From: Phycisphaeraceae bacterium | GTDB taxonomy: Bacteria > Planctomycetota > Phycisphaerae > Phycisphaerales > Phycisphaeraceae | Direction of reading: 5' to 3' | Assembly: GCA_016763955.1 (NCBI GenBank) | Contig: JAESSU010000089.1 | Coordinates: forward strand, 1-14,949 | DNA length: 14,949 nucleotides | Shown here: positions 5,952 through 13,441 of the stretch, in pieces | How the letters are laid out: every line of letters begins with the position of its first letter | Position numbering within the stretch: position 1 is the first letter of the stretch | Made by a program: the position numbers and the translations under genes | The notes under the pieces: model-generated | Database searches by the model: none | The model's input: only the letters and a program-made list of their open reading frames with translations | What the model was told of the DNA's origin: nothing

Positions 5952-6239
5952 TTACGCGCCTGCCAAACGGTTTAACTCGGCCTTGGCTTCGTCTTCGGTA
6001 TCAAACGGCCCTGCAACATCTTCTGCTGCGTTACGCCCTTCTTTTGACGTCACGATGAACATGCCATCATCTTCTTTGATGCCGAACTTCGGGCCTTTTG
6101 CCTTTTTACCTTCGGCTTCAGGAGCGGCACTCTTAGAACCCGGAGGCGGCACATCTGTCATTGGCATTTTCTCGGCATGTTTCTTCCGTGCAGCACGGAC
6201 TTTGCGCACATCATCAGGCGCAAGACTTTGAATAGTCAT
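5952..6239 (-). CDS. Small hypothetical protein after the capsid gene (95 aa)
   Basis: The protein begins MTIQSLAPDDVRKVRAARKK, continues with a Lys/Pro/Ala/Gly-rich low-complexity middle (about residues 20-50), and ends with a compact segment GMFIVTSKEGRNAAEDVAGP followed by FDTEDEAKAELNRLAG. That end looks like a small alpha/beta fold with a final helix. The ATG at 6239 is preferred to a TTG four codons upstream because TTGGA lies 7 nt before it. A small gene here, between capsid and connector, is common in siphoviruses and is often a decoration, head-completion or adaptor-associated protein. I recognise no family and assign no function. Confidence 0.7.
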   Translation of the reverse strand: MTIQSLAPDDVRKVRAARKKHAEKMPMTDVPPPGSKSAAPEAEGKKAKGPKFGIKEDDGMFIVTSKEGRNAAEDVAGPFDTEDEAKAELNRLAGA

Positions 6240-6266
6240 TTTGAATTCCAATCAATAATTGAGTGA

Positions 6267-6292
6267 ATTGGGCGAGTTCACACCCGCCCAAT
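6267..6292 (-). promoter_or_regulatory. Strong hairpin between capsid and the next gene
   Basis: On the minus strand ATTGGGCG pairs exactly with CGCCCAAT across a 10-nt loop, 10 nt after the capsid stop codon. No T run follows, so it is not a canonical intrinsic terminator. It may stabilise the 3' end of capsid mRNA, mark a processing site, or act as a partial terminator to raise capsid output over the genes that follow. Confidence 0.5.
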
Positions 6293-6301
6293 CAATGAGA
6301 G

Positions 6302-7285
6302 TTAAGCAGCCAACTTGTGGCGGAACCGGACAACACGAACGTTGCGGCTATTGTAAACCCGCTCGTAGTTGGCGACGTTAGACAACTCTGTGTCCGTAGG
6401 CGTTTGTTTCACCATCGATGCTCCAAGCCATTTCACACCACGCATATGAATGATCATGTGCCGGCGTGAAATCAGAACGTCCTGACCACCGTTGGTTAGG
6501 GATTGCCGGTCGGTCTCATCAGGAACCTTTGGAGATCCGTCACCAAACCCAATTGCGCCCGGGCCGAATAGATAACTATCAAAAATACCAGCGGCATTGC
6601 CGTTGGCAGGATTCGGCAAATCATCATCAACCACCACAGTCCGACCCAGATAAGTCGGAATAGATGACCGTCCTTCGGAGTCTTTTTCGTAGGAGATTAA
6701 ATCCTGTTTGACCATCGATCGCTCTGTCGCCGAATGCATCGCAACGCCAGTCAAACGACCAGCAACATCACCAAGAACACCGGTCGCATCCACAAAGGAT
6801 TCCGCATCAAGATTCTCGGCACCGCCTGTGAGCGCTGAAATATCAAGTGTATTGACCGGAGTGCCTTCAGCAGCCAGCGCGCCCATTGCGCCCTTAATAA
6901 CCGCCAATGTGGTCTTGTTGATGTCTGACGCCCACGCGTCACCCATTTCATTTGCCAAATCTGCGACAGGATCATCACCAGCAAACGAAGTGGCCAAATC
7001 TGTAATACCTGGCGCAAGCGCACGACCAATGGTAACCGCGATATCCTGACCAGAATCAATGTTTTGAATTGAAATGTCAGTCGTATCGTCGAGTATCTGT
7101 GATCGCTTACGGAACTCTTTCCAAAATGGAATTCCAACCAGCCCCATTTCAGAACCAACATTCAGCTCACTGATAGGAGCCATGATTCCAGATGAGAAAA
7201 AACGGTTCGTCTCAGCAGACCGTTCGAGCATGTGAGAGCGATAGAGAGGGTTATTAATAACCTCTGCGACTTTTGTAATAGACAT
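6302..7285 (-). CDS. Major capsid protein (327 aa)
   Basis: This forms the phage head shell. The gene follows the scaffold gene, and the protein has the composition of a coat protein: mixed alpha/beta, rich in Ala, Gly and Asp, with no signal or membrane segment. It begins MSITKVAEVINNPLYRSHML, has RSQILDDTTDISIQNID and the segment DPVADLANEMGDAWASDINK, and ends with strands around NYERVYNSRNVRVVRF. This fits the Gp13-like major capsid group seen with MuF and DUF4055 portal genes in siphoviral prophages. The ribosome-binding site lies in the loop of a 6-bp hairpin just before the ATG. The length fits an HK97-fold coat without a fused scaffold, consistent with a separate upstream scaffold gene. 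Confidence 0.85.
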   Translation of the reverse strand: MSITKVAEVINNPLYRSHMLERSAETNRFFSSGIMAPISELNVGSEMGLVGIPFWKEFRKRSQILDDTTDISIQNIDSGQDIAVTIGRALAPGITDLATSFAGDDPVADLANEMGDAWASDINKTTLAVIKGAMGALAAEGTPVNTLDISALTGGAENLDAESFVDATGVLGDVAGRLTGVAMHSATERSMVKQDLISYEKDSEGRSSIPTYLGRTVVVDDDLPNPANGNAAGIFDSYLFGPGAIGFGDGSPKVPDETDRQSLTNGGQDVLISRRHMIIHMRGVKWLGASMVKQTPTDTELSNVANYERVYNSRNVRVVRFRHKLAA

Positions 7286-7286
7286 G

Positions 7287-7310
7287 AGCCAATTTTCCTT
7301 TTTGTTGGCT
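7287..7310 (-). promoter_or_regulatory. Hairpin presenting the capsid ribosome-binding site
   Basis: On the minus strand AGCCAA and TTGGCT pair exactly around a 12-nt A-rich loop that contains AAAGGA, the capsid Shine-Dalgarno site; the ATG begins one base after the stem. A site held open in a loop would be readily bound, suiting a very highly expressed protein. The pairing is only six base pairs, so it could be chance. Confidence 0.4.
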
Positions 7311-7389
7311 ATTTCTTTCGAAACAACCGACCATTGGCCCGGCTGAATTCACTTTAGGTTTATTGGCACCATTGGCGCCCGAAAGCTGG

Positions 7390-8223
7390 TTAAGCGGTTA
7401 TGCTTCCCAACAATGTGCTAATGCGTGAGTCCGGCAATCCTGCCTCCTGCATCATTCGCTTGGCCTTTTCAGGCTCTTTAGAAATGAGGTCGCCTTGGCG
7501 CGTGATATTCCTGGTGTCCTTGCCCCACGGGTTTGTTGTGCCCGTTCCGCCCTTGCCGCCATTGCCGCTTGAGTTTCCTCCGCTGGCATCAGGGATAAAT
7601 GGTTTCGCATGGGGACCTTCTGCCCATTCCTTGATGAACTCTTTGATTGAAGTCGGTCCATATTGGCCTTCAACCATGGCAACGTCCTTGCCATCAGATT
7701 CTTCCACGGTGAATTTATTCATGCCACGTAACGCTGCCTTGGCCACAGTGAGGTTATCCGGATCAACGCCAGCTTCGATCAACAATGAAGTGAGGTCGCC
7801 ATCAATTATCCGGCTATTCAGTTTTCCTGTGGCTGTTTCGTGGCTGGCTTTTGCGTCATCCCGCTCATCGTTTGCTTTATCGATTTTACGTTGCGCTTTG
7901 GCCTCTGCCTGCTCGTTTGCTACCCGACGAATTTCGTCAAGATCAGGTTTGTCGCCACTACCCGATTTTAAAGCCTCATATTCCACCGGGTCGAAATCAG
8001 ATGGGAATTCTTCGATCTTTGTTTCGGCTTCAGTGAGTTTGTTTTTGAGATCGGTGTTCACTGTTTTTTGACGTTCAAACGCTGAATTCAACGCTGAAAT
8101 CTTCGGATGAGTCTTAATGCTGTCATCCAAGTCCAAAACGTATTTTCCGTCGACTTGTTGGTATACAGATTTTAACGCTTCGTCGACGTCATCGAGATTG
8201 TCTAATATTACTTTCAAAGCCAT
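7390..8223 (-). CDS. Capsid scaffold protein (277 aa)
   Basis: Scaffold proteins guide capsid assembly inside the forming head and then leave. The protein is highly charged and mostly helical: MALKVILDNLDDVDEALKS at the start, a long Lys/Glu/Asp/Ala-rich coiled coil (about residues 45-135), a compact region around IIDGDLTSLLIEAGVDPDNL, a Gly/Ser/Asn-rich linker (about 215-235) and a short helical tail near the C-terminus of the sort that contacts coat protein. It sits directly before the capsid gene, as expected. I place the start at 8223, where an AAGGA site lies upstream; an ATG at 8250 has no ribosome-binding site. A terminator lies between it and the preceding gene, so it may head its own transcription segment. 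Confidence 0.85.
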   Translation of the reverse strand: MALKVILDNLDDVDEALKSVYQQVDGKYVLDLDDSIKTHPKISALNSAFERQKTVNTDLKNKLTEAETKIEEFPSDFDPVEYEALKSGSGDKPDLDEIRRVANEQAEAKAQRKIDKANDERDDAKASHETATGKLNSRIIDGDLTSLLIEAGVDPDNLTVAKAALRGMNKFTVEESDGKDVAMVEGQYGPTSIKEFIKEWAEGPHAKPFIPDASGGNSSGNGGKGGTGTTNPWGKDTRNITRQGDLISKEPEKAKRMMQEAGLPDSRISTLLGSITA

Positions 8224-8262
8224 TGACTTTGGGTCCTTCTGTTTCTGCATTGCAGAGTTGCA

Positions 8263-8275
8263 GGCGGGTTCCGCC
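8263..8275 (-). promoter_or_regulatory. Short GC hairpin in the scaffold leader
   Basis: GGCGG and CCGCC pair across a 3-nt loop 4 nt after the T run of the preceding terminator. It is compact and GC-only, without a T run of its own. It may stabilise the 5' end of a scaffold message that starts or is processed here. Confidence 0.3.
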
Positions 8276-8279
8276 CATT

Positions 8280-8313
8280 AAAAAACCCGCTATGACATCA
8301 AGCCAAGCGGGTT
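8280..8313 (-). terminator. Intrinsic terminator before the scaffold gene
   Basis: On the minus strand a perfect 8-bp stem AACCCGCT / AGCGGGTT closes a 14-nt loop and runs into six T residues. It lies 31 nt after the zinc-ribbon gene and about 57 nt before the scaffold ATG. Ending transcription between the packaging block and the capsid block implies partial read-through, antitermination, or a separate promoter for the capsid genes. Confidence 0.85.
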
Positions 8314-8344
8314 ACGTTTCTAACGATTGTTTCTGAAGTATCAC

Positions 8345-8560
8345 TCAGATAAGCACTGTTCCACAATCGGCACAGCGAATTTGTTTGGTGCCACCTTCCG
8401 GCTTACCATCCCGGATCATCCGGCCAAGCCTGACTTCAACGCTGGCGGCAGAACCGCATTTACAAATCAAAGGCTCCGACTGACCACGAACACGCTTTCG
8501 ATAAGGCTTGGGCTTACCGCCACCTTCGATCACTTTGAACTGATTTAGTTCTTCGCTCAT
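8345..8560 (-). CDS. Small zinc-ribbon protein (71 aa)
   Basis: The protein carries a likely zinc-binding pair, CKCG (C33, C35) and CADCG (C63, C66), separated by about 27 residues with basic and glycine-rich sequence between them, after a short N-terminal arm of Lys/Arg/Gly. Such ribbons bind nucleic acid or stabilise a small fold. The first Cys pair is C-x-C rather than C-x-x-C, which is unusual but tolerated. The start at 8560 is chosen because it overlaps the MuF stop as ATGA; an upstream TTG-type start is less likely. It sits between the MuF-like gene and a terminator. Function is unknown; a minor role in packaging or gene control is possible. Confidence 0.72.
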   Translation of the reverse strand: MSEELNQFKVIEGGGKPKPYRKRVRGQSEPLICKCGSAASVEVRLGRMIRDGKPEGGTKQIRCADCGTVLI

Positions 8561-9654
8561 AATCCGGCACGTTCCCAAGCTTTGGCTTCACGTTGTCTCA
8601 ATTGATCAAGAGTATAGGCTTTGCCGCTGCGATCCGTAAAGCGCTCAGGCGGAAGCTTACCGCCTCTGAATAATTTGCCTCGACCCTTTCCCAATACGCC
8701 ATTTTGAAATGACGCCGGTTTAGCGGCCAACCATTCGTAGTAGGTTGTCTTGGCCGGAACCTGCCCATCCAGTGAAGCCCGCGTCCCAGCGGGCGCTTCC
8801 TTCAGATTAATTCCCATTTCTTTCCAGCTTTTCAGCACAGGAAACGAACTTGAACGACATTGCCAATGAGCGCGCCCCGGCCCACTCAAATACGGCAATG
8901 AATGACCGATTGGCTTGCCAGCCAGGGTGTATTGCTTACCATCACGGTCCCGGCAAATTTGCGTCGTCCGACCGTCCAAAGTGGAAACCCAACTCAGCGC
9001 TTTTATTACCGCTGAATTCTCCTTGTAGGTTTCATCACGCGCTACGTTGGCAGTATGCGAGAGCGCAGTTCGCACAACCTTAATTGCGGATTTTCGATTG
9101 ATTTCGGTAATCCCGTCCCGGTAACCAGCCGATCTGGTTCCAACAATTCGCCTGACTATCCGATCTGTGGTTTCGCCCTCAACATATCCCATTCGAATAG
9201 CATTTCTAACCCGGCCGAACGCCGCCTGCTCCATTCCGGCAAACACTTCTTTTAGTAATGCACCTTGAAATGGCCTCGCCATCGCAGCGGCGTATAATGT
9301 GGCTGAGCTGGGAACAACCATGTTCGTTACGACTGGCGCCACGGTTGTAATCGCCCTGACCTGAAATTCAGCGGCATACAATCCTAACGCGCGAACCTCG
9401 CCGTTCAGTTCGCTTTTGATTGCTCGGTACGCATTTGCATTTATGGTTCGAATTGTGTCCAGCATAGCCTTCAGACGATCTGCGCTGTAGCCAGTTTTTA
9501 ACGCTGCATCATTCTTACGAATTTGATCAACCAAGTCAGCATCAACGCGATTAAGAAGCGCTATGATTTTGCGCTGAACATGCAGGCTGTATCGCTCAAG
9601 ACCTATTGCATGTGCAATATTTGCATCTAACAGCGCCTCATTGGCAGTCGGCAC
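8557..9654 (-). CDS. MuF-like minor head protein (365 aa)
   Basis: MuF-type proteins join the portal/capsid during head assembly and in some phages are carried into the host. The N-terminal two thirds are helical. The family signature is at the C-terminal side: RTALSHTANVARDETYKENS (residues about 195-214), then LSWVSTLDGRTTQICRDRDG (220-239), and HWQCRSSSFP (263-272). The order portal, small gene, MuF, scaffold, capsid is standard. Translation starts at a GTG whose first G is the last base of the upstream TAG stop (TAGTG), giving one-base coupling. After the MuF domain there are about 90 residues ending in a basic Arg/Lys-rich tail; I see no toxin domain there. Confidence 0.88.
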   Translation of the reverse strand: MPTANEALLDANIAHAIGLERYSLHVQRKIIALLNRVDADLVDQIRKNDAALKTGYSADRLKAMLDTIRTINANAYRAIKSELNGEVRALGLYAAEFQVRAITTVAPVVTNMVVPSSATLYAAAMARPFQGALLKEVFAGMEQAAFGRVRNAIRMGYVEGETTDRIVRRIVGTRSAGYRDGITEINRKSAIKVVRTALSHTANVARDETYKENSAVIKALSWVSTLDGRTTQICRDRDGKQYTLAGKPIGHSLPYLSGPGRAHWQCRSSSFPVLKSWKEMGINLKEAPAGTRASLDGQVPAKTTYYEWLAAKPASFQNGVLGKGRGKLFRGGKLPPERFTDRSGKAYTLDQLRQREAKAWERAGL

Positions 9655-9941
9655 TAAACCTCCTCGTACTTCCGTTTGAACTTCGTGGCGGACATCGCGC
9701 TCAACCTACCGGATGCGGCTCGAACCAATAGCTGGGACGGCCGAGCATTTATCACAGCCCCACCCGCCGTAATTTGATAAACACCGTTGTTGTCATTTTG
9801 CGTCCATGTGAGGCCACCAACAGCATGGCCCATTGCAAACAATTGGGCGCGGAACTCTGAATGAGACGTTTCAATCACCCCAAAGTCTGGATGACAGAGT
9901 TCTGGAATTGCCAACGGAACCTGCATAGCGAGTACACTCAT
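9654..9941 (-). CDS. Small hypothetical protein between portal and MuF (95 aa)
   Basis: The protein starts MSVLAMQVPLAIPELCHPDF, has a beta-prone middle (GGLTWTQNDNNGVYQITAGG, about residues 42-61) and a basic, helical C-terminus ending KFKRKYEEV. It has no signal or membrane segment. The start overlaps the portal stop as ATGA and the stop overlaps the MuF GTG start by one base, so translation of all three is coupled. I do not recognise the family. Small genes in this slot often encode virion-associated or portal-related proteins, but nothing here shows which. Confidence 0.7.
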   Translation of the reverse strand: MSVLAMQVPLAIPELCHPDFGVIETSHSEFRAQLFAMGHAVGGLTWTQNDNNGVYQITAGGAVINARPSQLLVRAASGRLSAMSATKFKRKYEEV

Positions 9942-11275
9942 TGCGCTTCTCCGATTAGAGGCGGCTCTTGATCAAGCGCACCCTCGTACTCTTCAAACGT
10001 TAATTCTGGTCGGATAATTCCACCCTGCTGCAGCTTTAAGAACATGTCTTCTTTGGGCAGGGCTGCCGATTGCCAAGAGTTAACCAGCGAATTTATACCA
10101 TTGGGGTCGAGCGAATGATCGGCCCAATCCGTATGGGGCCTAACGACAACTTCGTCAGGATTGGCGCCAAGCCAAACCGCCAGATTTTTCAAAGCTTTTT
10201 CCAGCCCTGATGCAGCCGTTTTTGCGATGATTTTTAGCGTCGCCGTTTCGGAAACAAACCGCGTTTTTAAAGCCTCGCCCGATTCTGCCGAGTTATTGGT
10301 AGATTCAAATAATTTCGCCCCAAGTTGAACGGCTTCCAATCGTTTGTCTGTCATAGCCTGACGTTGCGCCCCGGCTCCGGCTCCGGCGAATTCAAGATAA
10401 CCAGCCTGCGCATTTTGAGGCAGCACCCAAACGCCAGCACCAACAACTTTTGGTGCGTCATCAGGAGAAATCCCGCTTATCCATGCCTGCGGCTGTGAAG
10501 TTTGAAACAGTGTTTTTCGGTAATCGGCACTCAATTGATACAGAGCAATTGCACATCGCGCCAAACCATACAGTGGTACTTCGTCAGGTTCCGGTGTCAG
10601 GTCGTTCGTATCGATAAATACAAATGGCAGAAAATCCAGTGGTCGGTTGCCTTTCTTCGAAAGTGGAACCAGTTCAGATTCATCACCATCTGAACGCCCC
10701 GCGATACTGCCGATAAGTGAATACATCGCAACACCGTCAACAATGGATAATTCGCGACAAGCACCGTGTTCGCCCCATACATTGTCATCACTTCGACGTT
10801 GTTCTGTTTCATTGAGTGACACCAACGACAGATTTTCATCCGCATCGACATCCCAATTCATTACGGCTTCTGCAACGTATCCGGAAAGGATCGGGTTACC
10901 TTCACTATCCAAGTCCGAGAGCAATCCAAAGCGGCCGGCAATCAACACCTCGCGGATAATGCGCCGGTACAATCCGTTTAGTGTGACACCGGATTTAGTC
11001 GCTTTTTCGCGCAACCCTTCCAAGGCTTTTGGCAATTCAATCGCCAGGTCTTGTTCAGTCATTAATCCAACCATTCCGCGAATAGTTGATGCGACTATAT
11101 CTGGAAACTCTGCACGCTTTTTGTAAGCTGTAAACGCAGGGTCGCTCATGCCGTCCGGCTTTGGAAGGTATTCATCCCCTCGCTCTTTAACCTGATCTTC
11201 CCCCTCGACCACATCACGCATAACCCGCCAACGATCAGTAAAATCCGAATAGAGCGGATGTTTAGCAATATCCAT
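9938..11275 (-). CDS. Portal protein, DUF4055-like (445 aa)
   Basis: The portal is the ring at one capsid vertex through which DNA enters during packaging and leaves at infection. The N-terminal region has RWRVMRDVVEGEDQVKERGD, EYLPKPDGMSDPAFTAYKKR and FPDIVASTIRGMVGLM (to about residue 73), the DUF4055 portal pattern. The middle has FGLLSDLDSEGNPILSGYVA and mixed strands, and the C-terminal helical region includes ALKTRFVSETATLKIIAKTA (about 340-360). The length fits portals. It follows the large terminase with a TAATG one-base overlap, as expected for the packaging motor and its docking ring. Confidence 0.88.
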   Translation of the reverse strand: MDIAKHPLYSDFTDRWRVMRDVVEGEDQVKERGDEYLPKPDGMSDPAFTAYKKRAEFPDIVASTIRGMVGLMTEQDLAIELPKALEGLREKATKSGVTLNGLYRRIIREVLIAGRFGLLSDLDSEGNPILSGYVAEAVMNWDVDADENLSLVSLNETEQRRSDDNVWGEHGACRELSIVDGVAMYSLIGSIAGRSDGDESELVPLSKKGNRPLDFLPFVFIDTNDLTPEPDEVPLYGLARCAIALYQLSADYRKTLFQTSQPQAWISGISPDDAPKVVGAGVWVLPQNAQAGYLEFAGAGAGAQRQAMTDKRLEAVQLGAKLFESTNNSAESGEALKTRFVSETATLKIIAKTAASGLEKALKNLAVWLGANPDEVVVRPHTDWADHSLDPNGINSLVNSWQSAALPKEDMFLKLQQGGIIRPELTFEEYEGALDQEPPLIGEAQ

Positions 11276-12666
11276 TAATACAATCCGCCTATCTGTGTTA
11301 TTTGTGCGCGCGGTACGGTTGCACGCGGTGCATTTGCCATGATGAAAGCATCTGCATTATTGGGCGATGGAATATCCCGTTTCGCCAAATCTTTTTTGCT
11401 TTCGACCTTTGCCTTCCCATGAGTATCAAAATCACGAAGCGGCGTGGCCAATTCATCAATCAAGGTTTCCAAATGCGCGCAATCGCTCGATAAGCTGATT
11501 AATTCAGCTTCATCAAACTTCATGTCCTTTGTCACAGCATTGAATGTGTTTTTAAATCGAATACCCACCTCCCACCAAGCCTGCGCTTTCACATTAGAAT
11601 AGAAATCGACATTCAAGGGTGAGTGGATGTCATCTGGATCAATGTGCCTGTCCTTATTCAAAACCTCACCACCGGCGTTGAATTTGAAGTATGGAATGCT
11701 GCAGTTCTTTTCTTCATTCAACGCTTTAAAGTGTGACCCGGCATAAGCCCCAATGCCTATGCTGTCGTAATCGATTTCTGCCCGGGCAATACGTGCAACC
11801 GCATGAACCCGACTTGCAGATTTCAACAATTCGTCTTCACGACCTTTCCACTCATCAACTCGTATCGCCGCTATTCCATGGACCATCACCAGTGAGTTTT
11901 TATCTTTCCCGCTGTCAGCAACATCAAATCCAACCCGTTTACGACCGGACAATCCAATGCCCAGCACTTTATGTGCATCGATGGCTGCATTGATCCATGA
12001 CCGTTTGATAATTGCCTGATCATCATCCTGAAGCGGCTCACCAAGATAGATGTGCCGGTACTCGTCTTCGTCTTCCGACTTTTTTGCCGCAATAACCTTC
12101 AGAATTGTCGATGATAGAAACGGATTTTCAGTATAATTTATCTTGCGCTTGATCGTGTCTGTCGGCGTATTCGTCACAAATTTACGGTAGACAAAATCAG
12201 TCACCAAACGCGGATTAAAAATTATCCAAAATTGCGAACCCTCTCCACGCAGTGTCGGTTCCAACACATCCCATTGGTGTTGGGTTAATCCCTGGGCTTC
12301 TTCAATCCAGCAAACATCTATTCCTTCGAGTGATTTGATCTCGTCAATATGCCGCCAAAGGCCATAGAACAGAAACTCCGACCCGGTTCGGCGATGAGTG
12401 ATCGAATTGTCGAGAATCTTAAACTCATCTTCCAACCCAAATCGTTTGATCTGAATTTTCAGCAACGTGTATACGCTTTCAGCAATCTTGTTTTGAAATT
12501 GCCGAGCACACAAAAAACGCACTTTGTAATTCGACGCCAGAAATACTGCGAAGCCTGCTGCATCCCATGATTTGGATGATGACCTACCACCATACAAAAT
12601 CCTATTGCGCGCCGGTTTCCTCCAAAAACCCCGAAGAGCAGGATTGAGCGTCGGCGTTGAGGTCAT
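11275..12666 (-). CDS. terL: Terminase large subunit, PBSX/Sf6-type (463 aa)
   Basis: This is the packaging motor: it uses ATP to drive DNA into the head and cuts concatemers with a nuclease domain. The ATPase has a Walker A-like GGRSSSKSW (residues 26-34) and a Walker B with catalytic acid in VCWIEEA (118-124); a coupling-type segment is FWIIFNP (146-152). The RNase-H-fold nuclease shows the expected acids: D248 in GFDVAD, D301 in IDYDSIG, and D439 in NNADAFI. The ends look intact and the length fits Terminase_3/PBSX proteins (about 420-480). It is ATGA-coupled to the small subunit. Sequence type alone does not tell whether packaging is headful or site-specific. Confidence 0.95.
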   Translation of the reverse strand: MTSTPTLNPALRGFWRKPARNRILYGGRSSSKSWDAAGFAVFLASNYKVRFLCARQFQNKIAESVYTLLKIQIKRFGLEDEFKILDNSITHRRTGSEFLFYGLWRHIDEIKSLEGIDVCWIEEAQGLTQHQWDVLEPTLRGEGSQFWIIFNPRLVTDFVYRKFVTNTPTDTIKRKINYTENPFLSSTILKVIAAKKSEDEDEYRHIYLGEPLQDDDQAIIKRSWINAAIDAHKVLGIGLSGRKRVGFDVADSGKDKNSLVMVHGIAAIRVDEWKGREDELLKSASRVHAVARIARAEIDYDSIGIGAYAGSHFKALNEEKNCSIPYFKFNAGGEVLNKDRHIDPDDIHSPLNVDFYSNVKAQAWWEVGIRFKNTFNAVTKDMKFDEAELISLSSDCAHLETLIDELATPLRDFDTHGKAKVESKKDLAKRDIPSPNNADAFIMANAPRATVPRAQITQIGGLY

Positions 12667-13157
12667 TTAACAGATGAATAAAAATCATTCAGTGTTCGCG
12701 TTTCAATCGGTCCACCATCTTTGCCGGTCAACTCATTCTTATCCGAAAGCCCTAAATCACGAGCAATAATATTGGCGTTTAACATTTCGGCGGCGGCACC
12801 TGTGAATTTCTGCTGATAGATAATTGCCTCAACTCGCGCTAGGACGTCAGATAAATCGGATCGTGATTTGCGCCACTCGCTCCATGTTTCCATGCTGATA
12901 TCAAGAAATATGCATAAGCCAGCCAATGTCATAGCTCGCATTTTTCTTACATTAACGTGAGTAGCCACCCCTTGAAATGAGATTATTCTATCCTCGTAAA
13001 GTGGGTTTTTTTCGACCCACTCGAAATATTCGTGGCAAGCCATCAAGAGGTCGTCGGGGTTCTCAAACTTTGGCTTTGCGCCATGCGAGCTACGAGTTTC
13101 CCAAAACCGGTTACCCTTTACGAATTTTCCGGTTTGCTCGTCTTTGCCTTCCATCAT
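12663..13157 (-). CDS. terS: Terminase small subunit, Gp3-like DNA-packaging protein (164 aa)
   Basis: The small subunit recognises the phage packaging site and feeds DNA to the large subunit. The pattern [16 protein letters not shown] (residues 38-52), [17 protein letters not shown] (72-88), [27 protein letters not shown] (112-131) and [12 protein letters not shown] fits the Gp3-type terminase small subunit family. Residues about 75-100 form the likely helix-turn-helix, and 110-140 the oligomerisation helix. Two ATGs stand in tandem; the first has AAAGG 5 nt upstream and overlaps the stop of the 49-aa gene. The stop overlaps terL as ATGA. Packaging sites often lie in or near this gene, but I cannot point to one. 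Confidence 0.88.
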   Translation of the reverse strand: MMEGKDEQTGKFVKGNRFWETRSSHGAKPKFENPDDLLMACHEYFEWVEKNPLYEDRIISFQGVATHVNVRKMRAMTLAGLCIFLDISMETWSEWRKSRSDLSDVLARVEAIIYQQKFTGAAAEMLNANIIARDLGLSDKNELTGKDGGPIETRTLNDFYSSVK

Positions 13158-13303
13158 CCATACCTTTCAAACTGATCTGCCATATCTCTCAAGGCCCTGG
13201 CTGCTGCCTTTGATCCAAAATCAGTAGCGATTTGCGATGCTGCATTTTCGAGAAACAGCATATCGCGGTTATGTTTGTATTTTTGTATGCTGGCCTCTGA
13301 CAA
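13154..13303 (-). CDS. Small TTG-start protein just before terS (49 aa)
   Basis: The protein reads (M)[19 protein letters not shown] and then a helical, Ala/Arg-rich half ending FERYG. Support for the TTG start: a GAGG site 7 nt upstream, an in-frame stop a few codons before it, and no earlier start. The stop overlaps the terS ATG as ATGA, so its translation would be coupled to terminase. An internal ATG at residue 15 is a less likely alternative. It is the first gene after the 46-bp element and its terminator. The amphipathic, helical sequence could suit a small DNA- or protein-binding factor, but I recognise no family. Confidence 0.65.
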   Translation of the reverse strand: MSEASIQKYKHNRDMLFLENAASQIATDFGSKAAARALRDMADQFERYG

Positions 13304-13317
13304 CGAAAAACCTCAAT

Positions 13318-13345
13318 AAAAAACCCCACCGTTTCTGGCAGGGTT
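13318..13345 (-). terminator. Intrinsic terminator ahead of the packaging genes
   Basis: On the minus strand a 9-bp stem (AACCCTGCC with GGTGGGGTT, two G-T pairs) closes a 6-nt loop and runs into six T residues. It lies 17 nt after the 46-bp element and 14 nt before the TTG-start gene. It may end transcripts coming from the upstream early genes and also act as an attenuator that must be read through for late expression. Confidence 0.78.
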
Positions 13346-13362
13346 AAAAACACACATCTTTA

Positions 13363-13408
13363 TGATTGTATCCCGCTAGGGTACGCGGTTTGCGCGAAGT
13401 GCGCAAGT
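13363..13408 (-). repeat. 46-bp two-dyad element, packaging-module copy
   Basis: This is the second copy of the element at 1727-1772, in the same orientation and 11.6 kb away, differing at two bases. First dyad: TTGCGC / GCGCAA at 13390-13406. Second: the bulged hairpin at 13368-13384, whose loop (13375-13378) holds both differences. One difference would put a stop codon into the only frame that is open across the first copy, so conservation is not for coding. It starts 17 bp after the stop of the HTH gene and precedes a terminator by 17 nt. Confidence 0.85.
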
Positions 13409-13411
13409 CCA

Positions 13412-13441
13412 TATAAATCTAAATTTAAGCTGCCACTTCAA
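13412..13441 (-). promoter_or_regulatory. Weak promoter candidate at the 46-bp element, packaging copy
   Basis: On the minus strand TTGAAG and TTTATA are 18 nt apart, in the AT-rich end of the HTH gene just before the repeated element. As in the other copy, the predicted start would fall at the edge of the first dyad. Matches are partial; alternatives such as TATATG for the -10 exist. Confidence 0.25.

Noticed and set aside
7400..8071. Long plus-strand frame (223 codons) opposite the scaffold gene
   Set aside because: It is antisense to a well-supported scaffold gene and its Ser/Pro/Leu-rich product is typical of a shadow of a charged coiled-coil gene; no ribosome-binding site or context supports it.
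8557..9654. A polymorphic toxin fused to the MuF domain
   Set aside because: Only about 90 residues follow the MuF motifs, and they are basic with no toxin motif I can recognise.
10647..11126. Plus-strand 159-codon frame opposite the portal gene
   Set aside because: Antisense to the portal gene, Ser/Pro-rich, no neighbours on that strand.
1727..13408. The paired 46-bp repeats as attachment-site duplications of a mobile element spanning the 11.6 kb between them
   Set aside because: The enclosed DNA is the core packaging and head module with no integrase or transposase, and each repeat has its own terminator and gene start at matching distance. Recombination between them could still exchange modules, but att sites are not supported.
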